Shown piece after piece: positions 8,689 through 17,290 of a DNA stretch of 64,000 bases. The DNA comes from an uncultured Prevotellaceae bacterium (lineage in GTDB: Bacteria; Bacteroidota; Bacteroidia; Bacteroidales; Bacteroidaceae): contig CAMKSE010000002.1 of NCBI GenBank assembly GCA_946415365.1, forward strand, positions 1-64,000. Reading direction: 5' to 3'. Position 1 is the stretch's first letter. Each line of letters starts with the position of its first letter. The notes beneath the pieces are model-generated. The model was not told the origin of the DNA and ran no database searches. It worked only from the letters and a program-made list of their open reading frames with translations. The translations under genes were made by a program, and so were the position numbers.

Positions 8689-11557
8689 AAAAAGATAATT
8701 GTACACCGGCGACGACACTCTTGTTCAACGGAGCCGAGACACCATAGCACTCAGGATCGGCATCGTCGAGATGGCTGAGGCAGAGCAGGTCGATACCACG
8801 GAGATATACCTTGGCTGTCTTCATGAAGCCCGTCTTCTGCACCAGGCAGGACGGCAGGTTGTAGTAGACCTCCACGTTACGCAACTTCAGGAAGCCACGA
8901 TTGCGCTGCCAGTAGGTACTGGTCTGATAGTTGTTGGCATTGCTCGTCGTAGAGAGACGCGGGAACTCAGCATTCACGTCGGGATTGGAGGGACTCCAGC
9001 GGCCGTCATAGTACTGCTGAGAGAGCGAGGTAGAGTTCAGCAAGGGCCAGTACATACCTTTGGCACTAAGATTAGCCGTGTAGTTGGCCACTCCCTGGAA
9101 CATCAGGTTCAATCCAATGCCCTTATACTCAGCTCCAACATGGAGGTTGTAGAAGATCTCCGGTGCATAGGCGCTGTAACCGATCTTCGTCTTATCGTTA
9201 GCATCGATGACACCGTCACCGTTCACATCCTGATACTTGATGTCACCGGGACGAACGGTAGAGAAGGTCTGAGTAGGACTGTTGGCTATGTCAGTATCAT
9301 CCTTGAACAGGCCGATGGCAATCAAACCATAGGTAGACTGCAGAGGATTGCCGGTCTCCACAAGGTTGTCGAAGGCCTTCGGCTCCTCAGCCATCTCCTT
9401 GATCTCATTCTTGTTGTAATTGAAAGAACCTCCCAGGTTGAAAGTCAGCTCACCGATGGTCTTGGTGTAGTCGAGCGAGAGTTCGATACCCTTACTGTCT
9501 ACCTTTCCGGCATTCGTATACGGAGCCTCGAAACCGATAAGAGCAGAATAAGCACCTGCACCAGACACCCAGATGTCCTTGCGCTGCTGCATATAGGCAT
9601 CTAATTCCACATTCAGGCCGCCAAAGAGCGTGGCGTCTATTCCTATATTATATTTATAGGCCTTCTCGTTGGTGGGATTAACGGCAGCCATACGACCACG
9701 CTGCTGTGCACCAAAGGCATTTCCCGTATTGGCCTCATAACCACTACCGAACGGATAGTTGTAAGAGGCATTGGCACCATAGGACTGTACATAGTAGTCC
9801 CAGACATTATCACCCGGCAGATAGTCGGCATTGATAATGCCGAAGCTGGCCCGGAGCTTCAGGAAGTTCACGATGGGGTTGTCCTTCAGGAAACTTTCAT
9901 TGGAGAGCACCCAGGCTGCGGACACCGTAGGACCAAGGTTCCACTTCGTATCGGGAGCCAGACGGTTACTGCCTGAGTACATGAGAGCCACCTCAGCAAT
10001 ATAACGGTTGTCATAACCGTAGTGAGCCAGGAACGATACATTCTGACGGTAGATAGTATAGCCCGTGCTACCTGTCGAGTTCTGATATTCATAGTCATAC
10101 TTCAACTGACTATAGAGATAATGCTTCTCAGCAAAAGTACGTTCAAAGTTGAAGCCACCCGAAAGAATCAGCCGGCGTGCCCACTGATCAGTAGCGGCAC
10201 CTTTACCCATCGTTCCAGGAGTACCGGATGTCCAATAGTCCCCCAAGATAGGGGCACCGTTCTTCCAACTCTCAACGGGGTAACTGCCGTAGACGTAAGT
10301 CATACTATGATCCTCGTAAAGGGTGCTATAGGTGTCATAGCCCACTCGCAATGTCATACTCAGACCAGGAATCCAGTATTTCAGATCCTGATTCAATGTC
10401 ATGTCAGCAAAGAGGGCACGCTCGTGAATCTTATAATAGGCAGCCCCAGACGACTGAGCCATCGGGTTCAGTTCGCCGGAATAGGTCGATGTACCACCCC
10501 ACTCACCGATCTCATTCTTAATCGGGAATGCCATAGAGGGAACACTGTAAACCATATCCCAAAGATCAGCCTTCGCCGTGGTCGATGAACTACCAATGGA
10601 GGTAGGGCCACCAGGGCGGGACATCTCGCTCAGCATACCGAGCATATTCACCTTCAGATCAGTGGTCGGCGTGAGGTCGATATCGAGGTTGGTACGCAGG
10701 TTGCCGCGCACGTACTTATCCTGAGTGGAATAGCCGTCGGTTACATCGAAGTTCTTGATAAAGCCTTTGTCGGAAAGCAGATTAAGCGTCGTATAATAAC
10801 GGAAACGCTCACCACCACCGCTGAACTCCACACCGATCTTATTCGTGGCACCATTCTTACGGAAGGTCTCATCCACCCAGTTCACATTGGGATACTGATA
10901 AGGATAGCTGCCGTTCTGGAAGGCTGCTATCTCCTCAGAAGAATACCGGGCAGAAGCCCCTTCATTAGCCATTGCCTCATTCATGGCACTGGCAAAGGTG
11001 GCACCATCGACAAACTTCGGACGGTTGGTCTGGAAGTTGAACAAGTGGTCATAGGTGACACGGATATTCTTGGATTTATACTCACCACGCTTGGTGGTGA
11101 TCAGGATGGCACCGTTGGCACCCTTATAGCCATAGAGGGCAACGGCGGCAGCATCCTTGAGGATACTGACGTGATCGACCTCGTCGGAACTGACGAAACT
11201 GATATCACGCTCCACACCGTCAACGAGAATCAGCGGCGTACTGGTGCTCAGGCTCTGGAGGCCGCGGACGTAGAACGTGGGATTCTGCTCAAAGTAGGTG
11301 CCCGTTCCCTGCAATGAAACGAGACCGTTACCCTGACCAAGAATCGAATTCCCAATATTTTTGGCAGAGCGTTTGTTGACATCCCTGTTGGTAATCACAG
11401 AGACGGCAGCGGTAGACTGGGCACGGGTGAAATCCTTGTTGGCTCCCACCTCAATGACCTGATCCACAAAGCTGATACCTGTGCTGTCCTGCTGTGCTGC
11501 TGCCGGCAGGCTCAGCCCTGCAAGCAATGTCAGCATGAATATATTTCTTTTCTTCAT
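8687..11557 (-). CDS. SusC/RagA-type TonB-linked outer-membrane transporter (pair 3), short form
   Basis: The 956-aa TonB-dependent transporter works with the SusD lipoprotein encoded next to it. The signal peptide MKKRNIFMLTLLAGLSLPAAA leads almost directly into the plug domain. Plug motifs are FYVRGLQSLSTSTPLILVDGVER-type text at about 90-115, VSILKDAAAVALYGYKGANGAILITTKRG, and a beta-barrel ending AGVQLSF. It lacks the N-terminal carboxypeptidase-regulatory-like domain found in the other two SusC proteins of this window and most of the family, so it is about 100 residues shorter. No promoter is visible in the 46-bp gap upstream, so it is likely co-transcribed with the pair 2 genes. Confidence 0.94.
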   Translation of the reverse strand: MKKRNIFMLTLLAGLSLPAAAQQDSTGISFVDQVIEVGANKDFTRAQSTAAVSVITNRDVNKRSAKNIGNSILGQGNGLVSLQGTGTYFEQNPTFYVRGLQSLSTSTPLILVDGVERDISFVSSDEVDHVSILKDAAAVALYGYKGANGAILITTKRGEYKSKNIRVTYDHLFNFQTNRPKFVDGATFASAMNEAMANEGASARYSSEEIAAFQNGSYPYQYPNVNWVDETFRKNGATNKIGVEFSGGGERFRYYTTLNLLSDKGFIKNFDVTDGYSTQDKYVRGNLRTNLDIDLTPTTDLKVNMLGMLSEMSRPGGPTSIGSSSTTAKADLWDMVYSVPSMAFPIKNEIGEWGGTSTYSGELNPMAQSSGAAYYKIHERALFADMTLNQDLKYWIPGLSMTLRVGYDTYSTLYEDHSMTYVYGSYPVESWKNGAPILGDYWTSGTPGTMGKGAATDQWARRLILSGGFNFERTFAEKHYLYSQLKYDYEYQNSTGSTGYTIYRQNVSFLAHYGYDNRYIAEVALMYSGSNRLAPDTKWNLGPTVSAAWVLSNESFLKDNPIVNFLKLRASFGIINADYLPGDNVWDYYVQSYGANASYNYPFGSGYEANTGNAFGAQQRGRMAAVNPTNEKAYKYNIGIDATLFGGLNVELDAYMQQRKDIWVSGAGAYSALIGFEAPYTNAGKVDSKGIELSLDYTKTIGELTFNLGGSFNYNKNEIKEMAEEPKAFDNLVETGNPLQSTYGLIAIGLFKDDTDIANSPTQTFSTVRPGDIKYQDVNGDGVIDANDKTKIGYSAYAPEIFYNLHVGAEYKGIGLNLMFQGVANYTANLSAKGMYWPLLNSTSLSQQYYDGRWSPSNPDVNAEFPRLSTTSNANNYQTSTYWQRNRGFLKLRNVEVYYNLPSCLVQKTGFMKTAKVYLRGIDLLCLSHLDDADPECYGVSAPLNKSVVAGVQLSF

Positions 11558-11560
11558 AAT

Positions 11561-11600
11561 CTCTTTACTATTTTACCTTTTTACTTTCTTACCTTTAAAA
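11561..11600. repeat. 8-9-bp tandem array between susD and susC
   Basis: Degenerate units of TTTTACCTT type occupy nearly all of the gap between the SusD stop at 11604 and the SusC start at 11557. About 25 bp are nearly identical to the array at 8636-8688. Confidence 0.7.
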
Positions 11601-11603
11601 AGA

Positions 11604-13682
11604 TTACCATCCAGGATTCTGTACAAGGCCGTAGCCCTTGTTGATCTCAGTCAGAGGAAGCGGGAAGAGGAACCACTTGCGCACCTCGAGGTCATCAGGA
11701 GAGTAATCCCAAAGGACACGACTGCGATTCTGCAGTTCAAAGAGACTGTGTTCGAAGCGGCTTGGCTCTGCCATACCGGCGTTCTTGTCATCACCGATAT
11801 ACGGACGGATATTGTGCTCCCAGTTCTTACCAATCTGAATCAGACGGTAGGTCAGCAGACCGTGGAGGCGCTTGGTCATCCAGTCACCGTGCTTGTAGCG
11901 AATCATATCATAATAGCGGTTGTTGCTCATGCCGAGCTCACAAGCCCGCTCACGGAGAATCTCCTCGATGACATCGTGCTTATCGTCCAGATTAGCTTTC
12001 TTGGCAGCCTTCGACTTGGCAATGCTGGCCTTCAAGCCGCCCATACCAACACGTGCACGGACCTCATCAACATACTTAAGGGCCTCGTTCAACTGATCAC
12101 ACTGTGCCAGACACTCGGCGTACATCAGCAACATCTCGTCATAACTCAGATAGACCCACTGGGTGTACTTTCCCTGATACTCACGACCCAGGTAATACTT
12201 AATGGTACCATAGCCCGACGGGAAACGCTCGGTATCCTGCTCCACGATCTTTCCTTCGGCATCAGCCACCTGATACTTCTCGTGGTAGCCACCGACCCAG
12301 AGCTCATAGAGATTACCTTCAGAAACACCAGACGTCCAGTTCAGGCGCTCTGACTGACCATTGACAATCGCATTCTCATAAAGGCGCGGGTCACGACTGG
12401 CAACACGCTGCACAGCACCGCCACGTCCCTTCTTATATTCAAAGAACAACTTGCCTTTCTCGCCGTTGATATTACCGGCCAAAGAGTCTCCTTCCCAGTC
12501 GAACGGCGTACCGTCGCTCCAGCAGAACATATCCACATATTCCTGTGTCGGACCATAGGAATGACGGAACGGACCAGGACCTGTCTCAGTTGTGGTCGGA
12601 CCCACGAAGTTGTTCCACTGGTAAGAAGCCTTGTTACTGGTGGCACCGGCCACACGGGTAGAATGTATGATTTCACGGCTGCCCTGATAGATATAGCCCA
12701 TACGATAGGCCTGCCGGTAAGCATCGGACGTGGCGGCAGTCGCCTTGTTCAACTCATACCAGTTGCCATTGGCAGCATTGGCGTTCATAAAGTCCTGACA
12801 AGCCTGAAGGGCGCGTTGCCAGCGTTCCTGCTTGAAGCCACCGTGCCATACGACGCTGTCTTTCTCAGCATCCGTAGATCCGTCGTAGTAGGGCTGATCA
12901 GCATTATAGAGCGGCGAGGCATTAAAAAGCAGGACCTTAGCCTTCAGGGCCATCGCTCCGGCAGACGTCCAGCGCCCCGTATTGTTGGTGGCATCGGTCT
13001 CGATGGTACTGCCGTTATAAGCCCAGAGCAGATCGGGAATGGCCTCGTCAAGCAACTTCACAATGTGGTTGGCTGTTGCCTCAGCAGTCGCACGGCGCGT
13101 GGAGAGATCGCCTTCCGTACCAGTATAAGTATGTTCTACGATCGGGAGTCCGCCATAGACCGAATAGAGGTCGAAATAGCGGCTGGCCATGATACACTTG
13201 GTCTGCGCAACTATATTCTTCTTCTCCGAATCACTCAGGCCGGGAACCCTGTCGATGTTCTCAATCAGCAACCAACAGTGGTGAACCGTCTCCCACACCT
13301 TGTCATCATTATAGGCGATGATGGCACGGTCGTTAGAGGTCAGCGCATTAGAATAATACATGGTATAGGCATTGGAACCGCTGAAATGCTGATGATAGCA
13401 GTCTGTCAGCGCATCCAACTTGGTGTTCCAGTAGCTCTGACTCCACGGCGACGCAGTAGAATTCTTATAGGGAAGTCCATAATACTGCTGTACATAGAGA
13501 CCTACAAGGAACTGTCTGGTATATTCGGCACTATTGAACACCGTGTCGAGTGTCACCGTTCCGCCAGGTGCCTTCTCGATAAAGGAACTACCGAACTTGA
13601 CGTCATCAGTACAGGCCGTAAAAGCCGCGCCAGCAAGGGAGACCATCACAACACCTGATAATAATTTATGATGTAGTTTCAT
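11604..13682 (-). CDS. SusD/RagB-type surface glycan-binding lipoprotein (pair 2)
   Basis: The 692-aa SusD homologue is longer than the typical 550-600 aa. The start is set at ATG 13682, giving MKLHHKLLSGVVMVSLAGAA with lipobox FTAC. The six-codon longer frame would need a TTG start. Family features are NIVAQTKCIMASRYFDLYSVYGGLPIVEH-type text at about 165-195, MALKAKVLLFNASPLY, EMLLMYAECLAQCDQLNEALKYVDEVRARVG-type text, ACELGMSNNRYYDMIRYKHGDW-type text, and the ending YGLVQNPGW. It lies directly downstream of the SusC gene 13771-17073. Confidence 0.94.
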   Translation of the reverse strand: MKLHHKLLSGVVMVSLAGAAFTACTDDVKFGSSFIEKAPGGTVTLDTVFNSAEYTRQFLVGLYVQQYYGLPYKNSTASPWSQSYWNTKLDALTDCYHQHFSGSNAYTMYYSNALTSNDRAIIAYNDDKVWETVHHCWLLIENIDRVPGLSDSEKKNIVAQTKCIMASRYFDLYSVYGGLPIVEHTYTGTEGDLSTRRATAEATANHIVKLLDEAIPDLLWAYNGSTIETDATNNTGRWTSAGAMALKAKVLLFNASPLYNADQPYYDGSTDAEKDSVVWHGGFKQERWQRALQACQDFMNANAANGNWYELNKATAATSDAYRQAYRMGYIYQGSREIIHSTRVAGATSNKASYQWNNFVGPTTTETGPGPFRHSYGPTQEYVDMFCWSDGTPFDWEGDSLAGNINGEKGKLFFEYKKGRGGAVQRVASRDPRLYENAIVNGQSERLNWTSGVSEGNLYELWVGGYHEKYQVADAEGKIVEQDTERFPSGYGTIKYYLGREYQGKYTQWVYLSYDEMLLMYAECLAQCDQLNEALKYVDEVRARVGMGGLKASIAKSKAAKKANLDDKHDVIEEILRERACELGMSNNRYYDMIRYKHGDWMTKRLHGLLTYRLIQIGKNWEHNIRPYIGDDKNAGMAEPSRFEHSLFELQNRSRVLWDYSPDDLEVRKWFLFPLPLTEINKGYGLVQNPGW

Positions 13683-13692
13683 ATCTTCTATA

Positions 13693-13729
13693 ATTTTCAA
13701 TCTTCAATCTTCAATTTTCAACCTTCAAT
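13693..13729. repeat. 7-bp tandem array upstream of susD (pair 2)
   Basis: There are five consecutive units of (T/C)TTCAA preceded by T or C, with a strict 7-bp period. The array ends 11 bp before the SusD start codon. Confidence 0.85.
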
Positions 13730-13737
13730 GTAATCAT

Positions 13738-13774
13738 AAAGTTCAAAGTTCAAAGCTCAAAGTTCAAAGCTCAG
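13738..13774. repeat. 7-bp tandem array overlapping the susC stop
   Basis: Five units of AAAGTTC or AAAGCTC end inside the final codons of the SusC gene (stop at 13771). The unit is the reverse complement of the one at 17238-17289 and 46829-46915. Confidence 0.85.
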
Positions 13775-16700
13775 AATCCCAACTTAAGACTTGCCGTATA
13801 AGTACGCTGCAAAGGATAAGAAGGCGTAGAGCTGGCACGAGCCTCCGGATCACCGAACTTATACGGTGTCAGCGTGAAGAGGTTATAACCACTCAGGGCC
13901 AACTGCAACTGAGTCAGACCCAGCAACTTCATGAACGGGAAATGGAAATCATAGGCAATCTGAAGGGTCTTCAGACGCAGGTACTTCGCATCCTTCTCCC
14001 AAAGGGTCGATGAGGCATAGTTCTGGATGGAGTTGGTCCATGTAGCACGTGGATATTCGGCACTGGGATCCGGATTGTCCACCGTCCAAGTATTCTCAAG
14101 GTGATACTGAAGCAGGCCACCATTATTCTCCGTGTTACGGTTGTGGAACGGACGCTGGAAGACATCGCCCAGCACGCGGCTCACATCCCAGGCGCCCGTG
14201 AACTGTGCGCTGACGGAGAGATCCTTATAATAGAGAGCGAGGTTCAGTCCGGCTATGTACTGCGGATCGTCGGTATAGCCATAGTCACGGCTCTGGTCGT
14301 TAGGATCGATGTAGCCGTTGCCGTCGAGGTCGACAAACACGCAGTCACCAGGTTTCAGGGTTGACACGAGCTGTGTGGGGAACTTCTGGCCGAACTCCTT
14401 CTCATAGTCAGCCTCAGCGCCCTCATAATAAAGCTTCCAGAACTTATACTGCAGACGGCTTCCGATACGATGGCCGGCCGTGTACATATAGTCGTTCTGT
14501 TGCGGAGCCTGACGGTCCTCGATAATCTCATTGTAGTTGTGGGAAATGTTCAGCTTCACAGAGTAGCGGAAGTCTGACCCTATCTTGTCCTGCCAGTTGA
14601 CGGAAACCTCCCAACCGTGGCTGTCCACAACGCCGAAGTTAGAATAGGGCGGTGTGAAGCCAATGAAAGTCGGAATACGGTTGTCGATGGCCAGGATGTC
14701 AGTACGGTGCTCCATATAGTAGTCGAAGGTCGTACGCAGACGGTCGTCGAGGAAGTTCATGTCGAAGCCGTAGTCCTGCTTAAAGGCCTTCTCCCAGGTC
14801 ACGTCGGGATTGTTCTTGGCACTCTCGTACGCACCCTTCGTAGCCGTGCCGTTCTCCACGCCGAACAGATAGGCGTAGGCCACGCCCGAGTCGCTGCCCG
14901 ACGAATACTGGGCACGCTCCCAAAGAGCCGTCTGGTTCACATTATAGGGGTCGGACATAAACATGAAGCGGCTGCCACCGATCTTATCGTTACCGACAAG
15001 ACCCCACGAGGCGCGGAGCTTCAGGAAGCTGACCACTTTCTTCAGAGGCTTGAAGAACGGCTCATCGCTGACCACCCAGCCTACAGATCCGGCGGGGAAG
15101 GAACCGAAGCGTTTGCCAGGGGCAAAGTTCTCAGAACCGTTGTAACCGAAGTTGAACTCAGCCATATAGCGGTTGTTCCAGTCGTAGGTGACACGACCCA
15201 CGAAGCCGACGTAGGTACGCGCAATATCCGAATAGTCGCCACTGATATAGTACTCCTTGCTCTGGTTGTAGAGTGCCAGGGCCGAGATGGTGTGCAGACC
15301 GAAGGAGCGGTTGTAGTTCAGCGATCCCTCAGCATACCAGTTGCGGCCCTTGCCGTTCTGGTAATTGCGGTAGGTGGGAGTGGTGTCGTCACCGGCCTTA
15401 CGGTAGAGTATTTCCTCATACACGCCTACCGGATTCCCTGCGGCATCAAATACGGTGTTACCATCAGCGTCAACCTGTGAGCCACGATGGAACACGGCCG
15501 TATACGTAGAGGCGTCGTTGGTGATCTCCCTGGCCGTCGCATAAGAGCTGTTGTACGAACCCTTCAGTTTCAGGGAGAGACCCTTGGTGATGAAGTCGAG
15601 CTTCTGGTCGAGCACAAGGTCCATCTGCAGCTTATTGTTATTATACTGGAAGGCGCCCGGCTGACTCATGCAGTAAGCCATCGGCGTACCGCCGGTGAAG
15701 GGCAGCACGGGAATGGTCTTGGCATTGTCTCCCTCGACGGTCGTGTAGTTGTCGGAAGTGGAGTTGCTGTTGACGATATACTTGCCGTCCACAAATCCCG
15801 GACTACTGAAAGGAGTGGCCCAGTAGACCTCCTTCACCAGCTGGTCGGACGACTGGCCGGAGTGAGGCTTGTTTGAGTTATCCACCTTACCGGAGATATT
15901 GAAACTCAGACGAGTAGTCTTGGTGACATCGATATCGAGGTTCGAACGGTAGTTGAAGCGTTCGTAACTATAGCCGAAGTCGTAAGGCCGTCCGAACTCC
16001 TCAAAGATACCGTCCTGGGTGAACATACCCGCCGAGATGAAATACTTCACGGTCTTGTTACCACCGCTGATATTCACGTTGTGCTGCGTCTGCAGCGTCA
16101 CGTCCTTCATGATATAGTCACTCCAGTTCATGCTCGGGAAGCGGATGGGGTCGCTGTTGTTCTTGAACATGTCGATCACCGTCTGCGAGAACTCGCGGGC
16201 CGTACCGTCGTTGTCGTGCATCGCGTTGTGGAACATCGCATAGTCATACGACGAGGCCATCTCCACCATCTTCGTAGGCATCAGCGCCGAGAACGAGGTA
16301 CTGGCCGTAATATGCGCCTTTCCTTCGGCACCGCGCTTGGTGGTGATCAGGATCACGCCGTTGGCACCCCGCACACCGAACACCGCCGTGGCCGAGGCGT
16401 CCTTCAACACCGTGACACTCTCGATCTCGTTGGGGTCGATATCCCACATCTCACGTTCCACGCCGTCCACCTGGATCAGCGGCGAGGCACTGGCAGAGCC
16501 GAACGTGGCCTTACCACGGACGAAGATGCTGGCGGCATCACTACCCGGCTCACCGCTCGTCTGCACGGTGGTCACACCCGAGAGCTGACCAGCCAGCACA
16601 TTGTTCACACTCGACACCGGCGTCCTGGTCAGTTCCTCAGCCTTCACGGAAGAAATAGCGCCCGTCACGGTCACCTTCTTCTGCACACCGTAGGCCACGA

Positions 16701-17073
16701 CCTCAACACCCTGCAGCATCGTCGATTCTTCCTCGAGCGTCACCTTCATACCATTAGCAGCCTTCACGATCTGCTCTTTGTAACCTACGAACGAGATCTT
16801 CAACTGCGTGCCAGGCTTCACCTTCAACGTAAAGTTACCGTCAAAGTCGGTCACCGTTCCCGTTGTGGTCTGCGCACCCACCACAATAACGCTTGCGCCG
16901 ATGACAGCCTCACCCGTATTGTCGACCACTGTTCCAGAGACAGATTCCTGTTGCTGCACTTCCTGTACGGCAGCACGGGCGGAAAGCACTCCAGCAGAGG
17001 GCACGAACAAAACTGCCAACATAATGGCGGCAATCGGCAGGACCTTACCTTTGATAAGCTTTAATTTGTTCAT
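13771..17073 (-). CDS. SusC/RagA-type TonB-linked outer-membrane transporter (pair 2)
   Basis: The 1100-aa TonB-dependent transporter has, in order: a signal peptide (to about residue 33), a carboxypeptidase-regulatory-like beta-sandwich (about 42-120, SVSGTVVDNTGEAVIGASV then VTDFDGNFTLKV), a TonB-interaction strand (MLQGVEVVAYGVQKKVTVTG), a plug (PLIQVDGVEREMWDIDPNEI, then SVTVLKDASATAVFGVRGANG), and a barrel ending TASLKLGF. It moves oligosaccharides captured by SusD into the periplasm using TonB energy. It has its own promoter and upstream direct-repeat operator, and it heads a likely four-gene unit of two SusC/SusD pairs. Confidence 0.96.
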   Translation of the reverse strand: MNKLKLIKGKVLPIAAIMLAVLFVPSAGVLSARAAVQEVQQQESVSGTVVDNTGEAVIGASVIVVGAQTTTGTVTDFDGNFTLKVKPGTQLKISFVGYKEQIVKAANGMKVTLEEESTMLQGVEVVAYGVQKKVTVTGAISSVKAEELTRTPVSSVNNVLAGQLSGVTTVQTSGEPGSDAASIFVRGKATFGSASASPLIQVDGVEREMWDIDPNEIESVTVLKDASATAVFGVRGANGVILITTKRGAEGKAHITASTSFSALMPTKMVEMASSYDYAMFHNAMHDNDGTAREFSQTVIDMFKNNSDPIRFPSMNWSDYIMKDVTLQTQHNVNISGGNKTVKYFISAGMFTQDGIFEEFGRPYDFGYSYERFNYRSNLDIDVTKTTRLSFNISGKVDNSNKPHSGQSSDQLVKEVYWATPFSSPGFVDGKYIVNSNSTSDNYTTVEGDNAKTIPVLPFTGGTPMAYCMSQPGAFQYNNNKLQMDLVLDQKLDFITKGLSLKLKGSYNSSYATAREITNDASTYTAVFHRGSQVDADGNTVFDAAGNPVGVYEEILYRKAGDDTTPTYRNYQNGKGRNWYAEGSLNYNRSFGLHTISALALYNQSKEYYISGDYSDIARTYVGFVGRVTYDWNNRYMAEFNFGYNGSENFAPGKRFGSFPAGSVGWVVSDEPFFKPLKKVVSFLKLRASWGLVGNDKIGGSRFMFMSDPYNVNQTALWERAQYSSGSDSGVAYAYLFGVENGTATKGAYESAKNNPDVTWEKAFKQDYGFDMNFLDDRLRTTFDYYMEHRTDILAIDNRIPTFIGFTPPYSNFGVVDSHGWEVSVNWQDKIGSDFRYSVKLNISHNYNEIIEDRQAPQQNDYMYTAGHRIGSRLQYKFWKLYYEGAEADYEKEFGQKFPTQLVSTLKPGDCVFVDLDGNGYIDPNDQSRDYGYTDDPQYIAGLNLALYYKDLSVSAQFTGAWDVSRVLGDVFQRPFHNRNTENNGGLLQYHLENTWTVDNPDPSAEYPRATWTNSIQNYASSTLWEKDAKYLRLKTLQIAYDFHFPFMKLLGLTQLQLALSGYNLFTLTPYKFGDPEARASSTPSYPLQRTYTASLKLGF

Positions 17074-17137
17074 ACAATCATTATTATTTGTTATTAATTT
17101 AATCCTTTTCGTAAGCCATAATAAGTAGTAGCGGTTG

Positions 17138-17145
17138 CAAAAATA
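17138..17145 (-). promoter_or_regulatory. -7 element (TATTTTTG) of the pair 2 susC promoter
   Basis: The minus strand reads TATTTTTG 65 bp upstream of the start. No good -33 box is present, as expected for a promoter that needs an activator bound at 17197-17234. Confidence 0.5.
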
Positions 17146-17196
17146 CGAATTAATTTTGGAACCGTCAGCCCCAAATACCTACAAATAATGATTTAA

Positions 17197-17234
17197 ATCA
17201 AAAATTATAGTTAATTAATCAAAAAAGAGGGGTT
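17197..17234 (-). promoter_or_regulatory. Putative activator operator, direct repeat with 21-bp spacing
   Basis: On the minus strand TAACCCCTCTTTTTTGAT is followed exactly 21 bp later by a second TTTTTGAT. The same arrangement occurs at 26004-26041 upstream of the other large susC. Two direct half-sites two helical turns apart are typical of AraC-type output domains, for example those of hybrid two-component sensors. No such regulator gene is in the window. Confidence 0.55.
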
Positions 17235-17237
17235 ATT

Positions 17238-17289
17238 GAGCTTTGAGCTTTGAACTTTGAGCTTTGAACTTTGAACTTTGAGCTTTGAG
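17238..17289. repeat. 7-bp tandem array after the rhamnogalacturonan lyase gene
   Basis: There are seven perfect-length units of GAGCTTT or GAACTTT plus a partial unit. It ends one base before the stop codon of the 17291-20527 gene. Confidence 0.9.
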
Positions 17290-17290
17290 A

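Noticed and set aside
17238..17289. CRISPR array
   Set aside because: Units are 7 bp and contiguous with no unique spacers; no cas genes are present anywhere in the window.
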